From NCBI GenBank assembly GCA_036794585.1, contig DAIRGH010000035.1, positions 1 through 26,152 of the forward strand: a stretch of 26,152 nt of DNA, written 5' to 3'. The stretch is from WHSW01 sp036794585 (GTDB lineage Bacteria; Actinomycetota; Thermoleophilia; Solirubrobacterales; 70-9). The notes below the pieces were generated by a model. That model did no database searches. It was not told the DNA's origin and saw only the letters and a list, made by a program, of their open reading frames with translations. Position 1 is the first letter of the stretch. The number at the start of each line of letters is the position of its first letter. Both the position numbers and the translations under genes were made by a program. Shown in pieces: positions 22,813 through 26,152 of the stretch.

Positions 22813-22822
22813 ATCGTAGATT
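22813..22822. promoter_or_regulatory. interlocked divergent -10 elements
   Basis: The ten bases ATCGTAGATT contain two -10 elements back to back: TACGAT on the minus strand (22813-22818), six bases before the DJ-1/PfpI ATG, and TAGATT on the plus strand (22817-22822), nine bases before the ceramidase-like ATG. They share the central TA. Only one direction could be melted by RNA polymerase at a time. Both transcripts would have no leader or almost none. Confidence 0.55.
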
Positions 22823-22831
22823 CCTCACGGC

Positions 22832-24906
22832 ATGCACGGAAGATGGCGACGAGCGAGCGGCGTTCTGGCGCTTACCGCGGTGGCGGCGTGCACGCTCGCC
22901 GCCGTCCCCGCCGACGCACGTCTGAAGGCCGGTGCCGGCCGCGCCGACATCACCCCGCCGACCGGTTACTACCTGATGGGGTGGGTGCGCTCGGACGCGC
23001 AGGCCGCAGGTCAGTTCACCCGCCTGTTCGCGCGGGCGATCGTCATGGCGCAGGGCGGGCGCAAGGTGGCCCTCGTCGCGGCCGACCTCGGCTTCGTCCC
23101 CGCAGGCCTGGTCGCCGACGTCGCCGAGCGCCTCGAGCGCCGCGGCTTCGGCGACGAGAGCATCGTGATCTCGGCCTCCCACACCCACTCGGCGCCCGCC
23201 GGGTACGCCAACTACCCCGCCTTCAACACGGTCGCCCCGACCAGCACCACCCCGACCGAGTTCGAGATCGGCACCGCGGCCGACTCGCAGCTCTACACCT
23301 TCCTCGTCCGCAGGGTGACGAAGGCGATCGCGCGGGCCGACCGCGACCGCGCTGCGGCGGTCGCCGGGTGGGGCCAGACGAAGCTCTACGGCGTGACTGA
23401 GAACCGCTCGATCGAGGCCCACCTCGCCAACCACGGACAGAGCGTCGAGTTCGGGCAGGGATCGCCGGACATGGACCCCGAGGGGCCGCGCCACACGATC
23501 GATCCCGACGTCAACGTGCTGCGCGTCGACAAGCTCGCCGGCGATCGCCAGATCCCGATCGGGATCTGGTCGACCTTCGCCAACCACGGCACGGTGGTGA
23601 AGCCGACCTTCCCCTTCTACAACGCCGATCACCACGCCGCCGCCGCGCGCGTCGCCGAGGCCGCGATCAGGCGCCGCGGCAACGTCCCGCGCGGGCAGGA
23701 GGTCGTCAACGCCTACGGCAACTCCGACGAGGGCGACATGACCGCGGGGCTGATGTTCAGCGGCCCCGCCGGCGCCGCGGAAGTGGGCCGGCGCGAGGCG
23801 AAGGCGTTCCTGGAAGCCTGGCGCCGTGCGGGCGAAGGGATGTCGTCGCGGCTGAAGCTGCAGACCCGGTGGACGATCGAATGCTTCTGCGGCAACCAGA
23901 CGGCCAGCGGGCCGGTCGACGACCACGCCGTAGTGGGCTTTCCCTTCCTCACCGGCTCGGAGGAGAACCGGGGGCCGCTCTACGACGAGACCGGGGTGCC
24001 GTTCGAGGGCATGCGGCAACCGGCCGGCTCGGGACCCCAGGGGAACAAGATCCAGGCGGTCGCCGACACCGGCACGACCTTCCCGGACGCCGTGCCGCTG
24101 ACCACGGTGCGGGTCGCCGATCGCGCGATCGTCACCGTCCCGGGCGAGATGACCTCCGGCATGGGCCGGCGGCTGAAGGGCGCTGCGAAGGAGGCCGTGC
24201 GCGGGTCGGGGATCCGCCGGATCGTGATCTCCGGCCTCGCCAACGACTTCATCCAGTACTTCGTCACCCCCGAGGAGTACGACCGCCAGCACTACGAGGG
24301 CGGCTCGACGCTGTTCGGCCGCGCGACCTCGATCTTCATCCAGGAGCGGCTGATCGCGCTGCTTCAGGCGATGGTCGCCGGCGACCCGGCTCCCGCTCCC
24401 GACCAGGACGAGCGCCGCAACGGGATCAGCGACGACGCCGAGAAGTTCCCCGCCGGCGCCGAGAGCGGCGCGGTCCGCTCAGAGCCCGACGACGTGGCCC
24501 GGATGGACCGGGCGACGTTCGGCTGGAGCGGGGGGCCGCTTGGTCAGGACCGGCCGCTCGACCGCCCGTTCGTCCGCATCCAGCGCCGGGTCGACGGCCG
24601 CTGGCGCACGATCGACTCCGACCTCGGCCTGCAGACGCTGTGGACGGTCGACGACGAGGGCAACTACGAGGCGCGTTGGGAGCCGATCTTCAAGCAGCGG
24701 CGCGGACAGCACCGGTTCGTGGTCACGGCGACCGGCTACAAGTTGAAGTCGCAGCCGTTCGCGGTCCTGAAGGCGACCGACCTGACGGCCCGCGACGGCG
24801 GGCGCGTGGTCGAGTACCCGGAGGCGGTCGAGAACGTCGACCTCACGTGGCGGCCGGCGCAGGCCCGGGCGAAGTCCGGCGTCGATCGCTACGGCAACAC
24901 GGCCGG

Positions 24907-24910
<4 letters not shown>
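22832..24910 (+). CDS. secreted neutral/alkaline ceramidase-like hydrolase
   Basis: A 692-residue exported protein of the neutral (non-lysosomal) ceramidase family, which cleaves the amide bond of ceramide. A signal peptide (MHGRWRRASGVLALTAVAACTLAAVPADA) precedes AGAGRADITPPTGYYLMGW, the family's opening block. Zinc-ligand motifs are present: SHTHSAP (His117, His119) and FANHGT (His252). The nucleophile region reads NSDEGDMTAG (297-306) where characterised enzymes have GDVSPN, so Thr304 replaces the catalytic serine. A C-terminal beta domain (about 565-680) carries FVRIQRR and FVVTATGYK. VAAC at 17-20 could be a lipobox, but the later ADA site is also good, so anchoring is undecided. It is about the usual family length. 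Substrates in a soil actinobacterium could be exogenous ceramides or other N-acyl lipids. Its stop overlaps that of purM in CTAG. Confidence 0.88.
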
Positions 24911-25952
<1,042 letters not shown>

Positions 25953-25956
<4 letters not shown>

Positions 25957-26152
25957 CGGTTCATTCTCGCGACAACCGCGGTTGCGAGGGCGAGCCGGTA
26001 GGCCGCGTACGGCCACAGGGCGCGGTCGCGCTCGACCAGCGCGATCAGCCGCTGCGAGGCGAGGGTCGAGGCGAAGGAGGTCGCGACGCCGGCGACGATC
26101 GCGCGCCGCAGGCCCGGCGAGACGCCGCGGCGGCGCAGCCTGACGCCCTTGA
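25953..26152 (-). CDS. uppP: undecaprenyl-diphosphatase (UppP/BacA), C-terminal fragment
   Basis: On the minus strand a reading frame enters from the right edge and runs 65 codons to a TGA overlapping the purM start. The translation contains GVSPGLRRAIVAGVATSFAS and ERDRALWPYAAYRLALATAV. The hydrophobic helix and the YRLALA ending resemble the last transmembrane segment of UppP/BacA, the membrane phosphatase that recycles the lipid carrier of cell-wall synthesis. The catalytic N-terminal motifs lie outside the window, so the call rests on the C-terminus alone. The gene would be upstream of and coupled to purM. Confidence 0.6.

Noticed and set aside
22376..24292. 638-codon minus-strand open frame opposite the ceramidase-like gene
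   Set aside because: Antisense shadow: low-complexity, no domain, and the plus-strand product has a signal peptide and family motifs.

Overview
This is a very GC-rich chromosomal window with strongly GC-ending codons. It looks like a Gram-positive actinobacterium, and I infer the deep-branching class Thermoleophilia (Solirubrobacterales-like). The basis is the fhaA-fhaB-pstP-rodA-pbpA-pknB cluster close to gyrA, which is the near-origin arrangement known from mycobacteria and streptomycetes, together with GTG/TTG starts, many apparently leaderless starts and RTX-like secreted proteins. I see no prophage, insertion sequence, CRISPR array, rRNA or tRNA.

Layout. 1-3322: gyrA, then a small secreted RTX-like protein. 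3329-5329 (minus): a membrane-anchored protein of unknown function and a flippase-like LPG-synthase-TM protein. 5330-5798: the only gene-poor stretch. It holds an unusual short-ORF/small-RNA candidate with near-complete complementarity to the 16S rRNA 3' tail and its own terminator. 5799-9277: an SDR oxidoreductase, then (minus) an HNH nuclease, pheA and a one-pass membrane protein with a CARDB-like ectodomain. 9408-10949: a Ser/Thr kinase with a polytopic membrane domain. 11022-19546: an eight-gene, tightly packed cell-wall operon: fhaA, fhaB, pstP, rodA, pbpA, pknB, ddl and a DUF1905 gene. 19552-20261: a small membrane-anchored protein divergent from a YCII/DGPF protein. 20280-22188: a Ser/Thr kinase with a discoidin-like ectodomain, divergent from a DUF4333-type lipoprotein. 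22189-24910: a DJ-1/PfpI protein divergent from a secreted neutral-ceramidase-like protein. 24907-26152 (minus): purM, translationally coupled to the truncated 3' end of an uppP-like gene.

How the genes fit together. The central operon couples phospho-signalling (PASTA kinase PknB, phosphatase PstP, phosphothreonine readers FhaA and FhaB) to peptidoglycan synthesis (SEDS polymerase RodA, class B transpeptidase PbpA, D-Ala-D-Ala ligase Ddl). Several junctions are 4-nt ATGA/GTGA overlaps, so products are probably made in step. Three Ser/Thr kinases lie within 12.4 kb, each with a different sensory part (polytopic membrane, PASTA, discoidin-like), and the mycobacterial second kinase pknA is absent. 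The truncated uppP at the right edge would add lipid-carrier recycling to the cell-envelope theme.

The most novel-looking element is the 5461-5722 locus: a 16-base anti-16S-tail sequence in the loop of a hairpin, mutually exclusive pairings, a 14-codon ORF and a strong intrinsic terminator. Other regulatory structures are interlocked divergent -10 elements at 22813-22822 and dyads over divergent promoters at 9293-9324 and 19813-19829. All functional calls come from reading the sequence and knowledge of the families; no searches were run.
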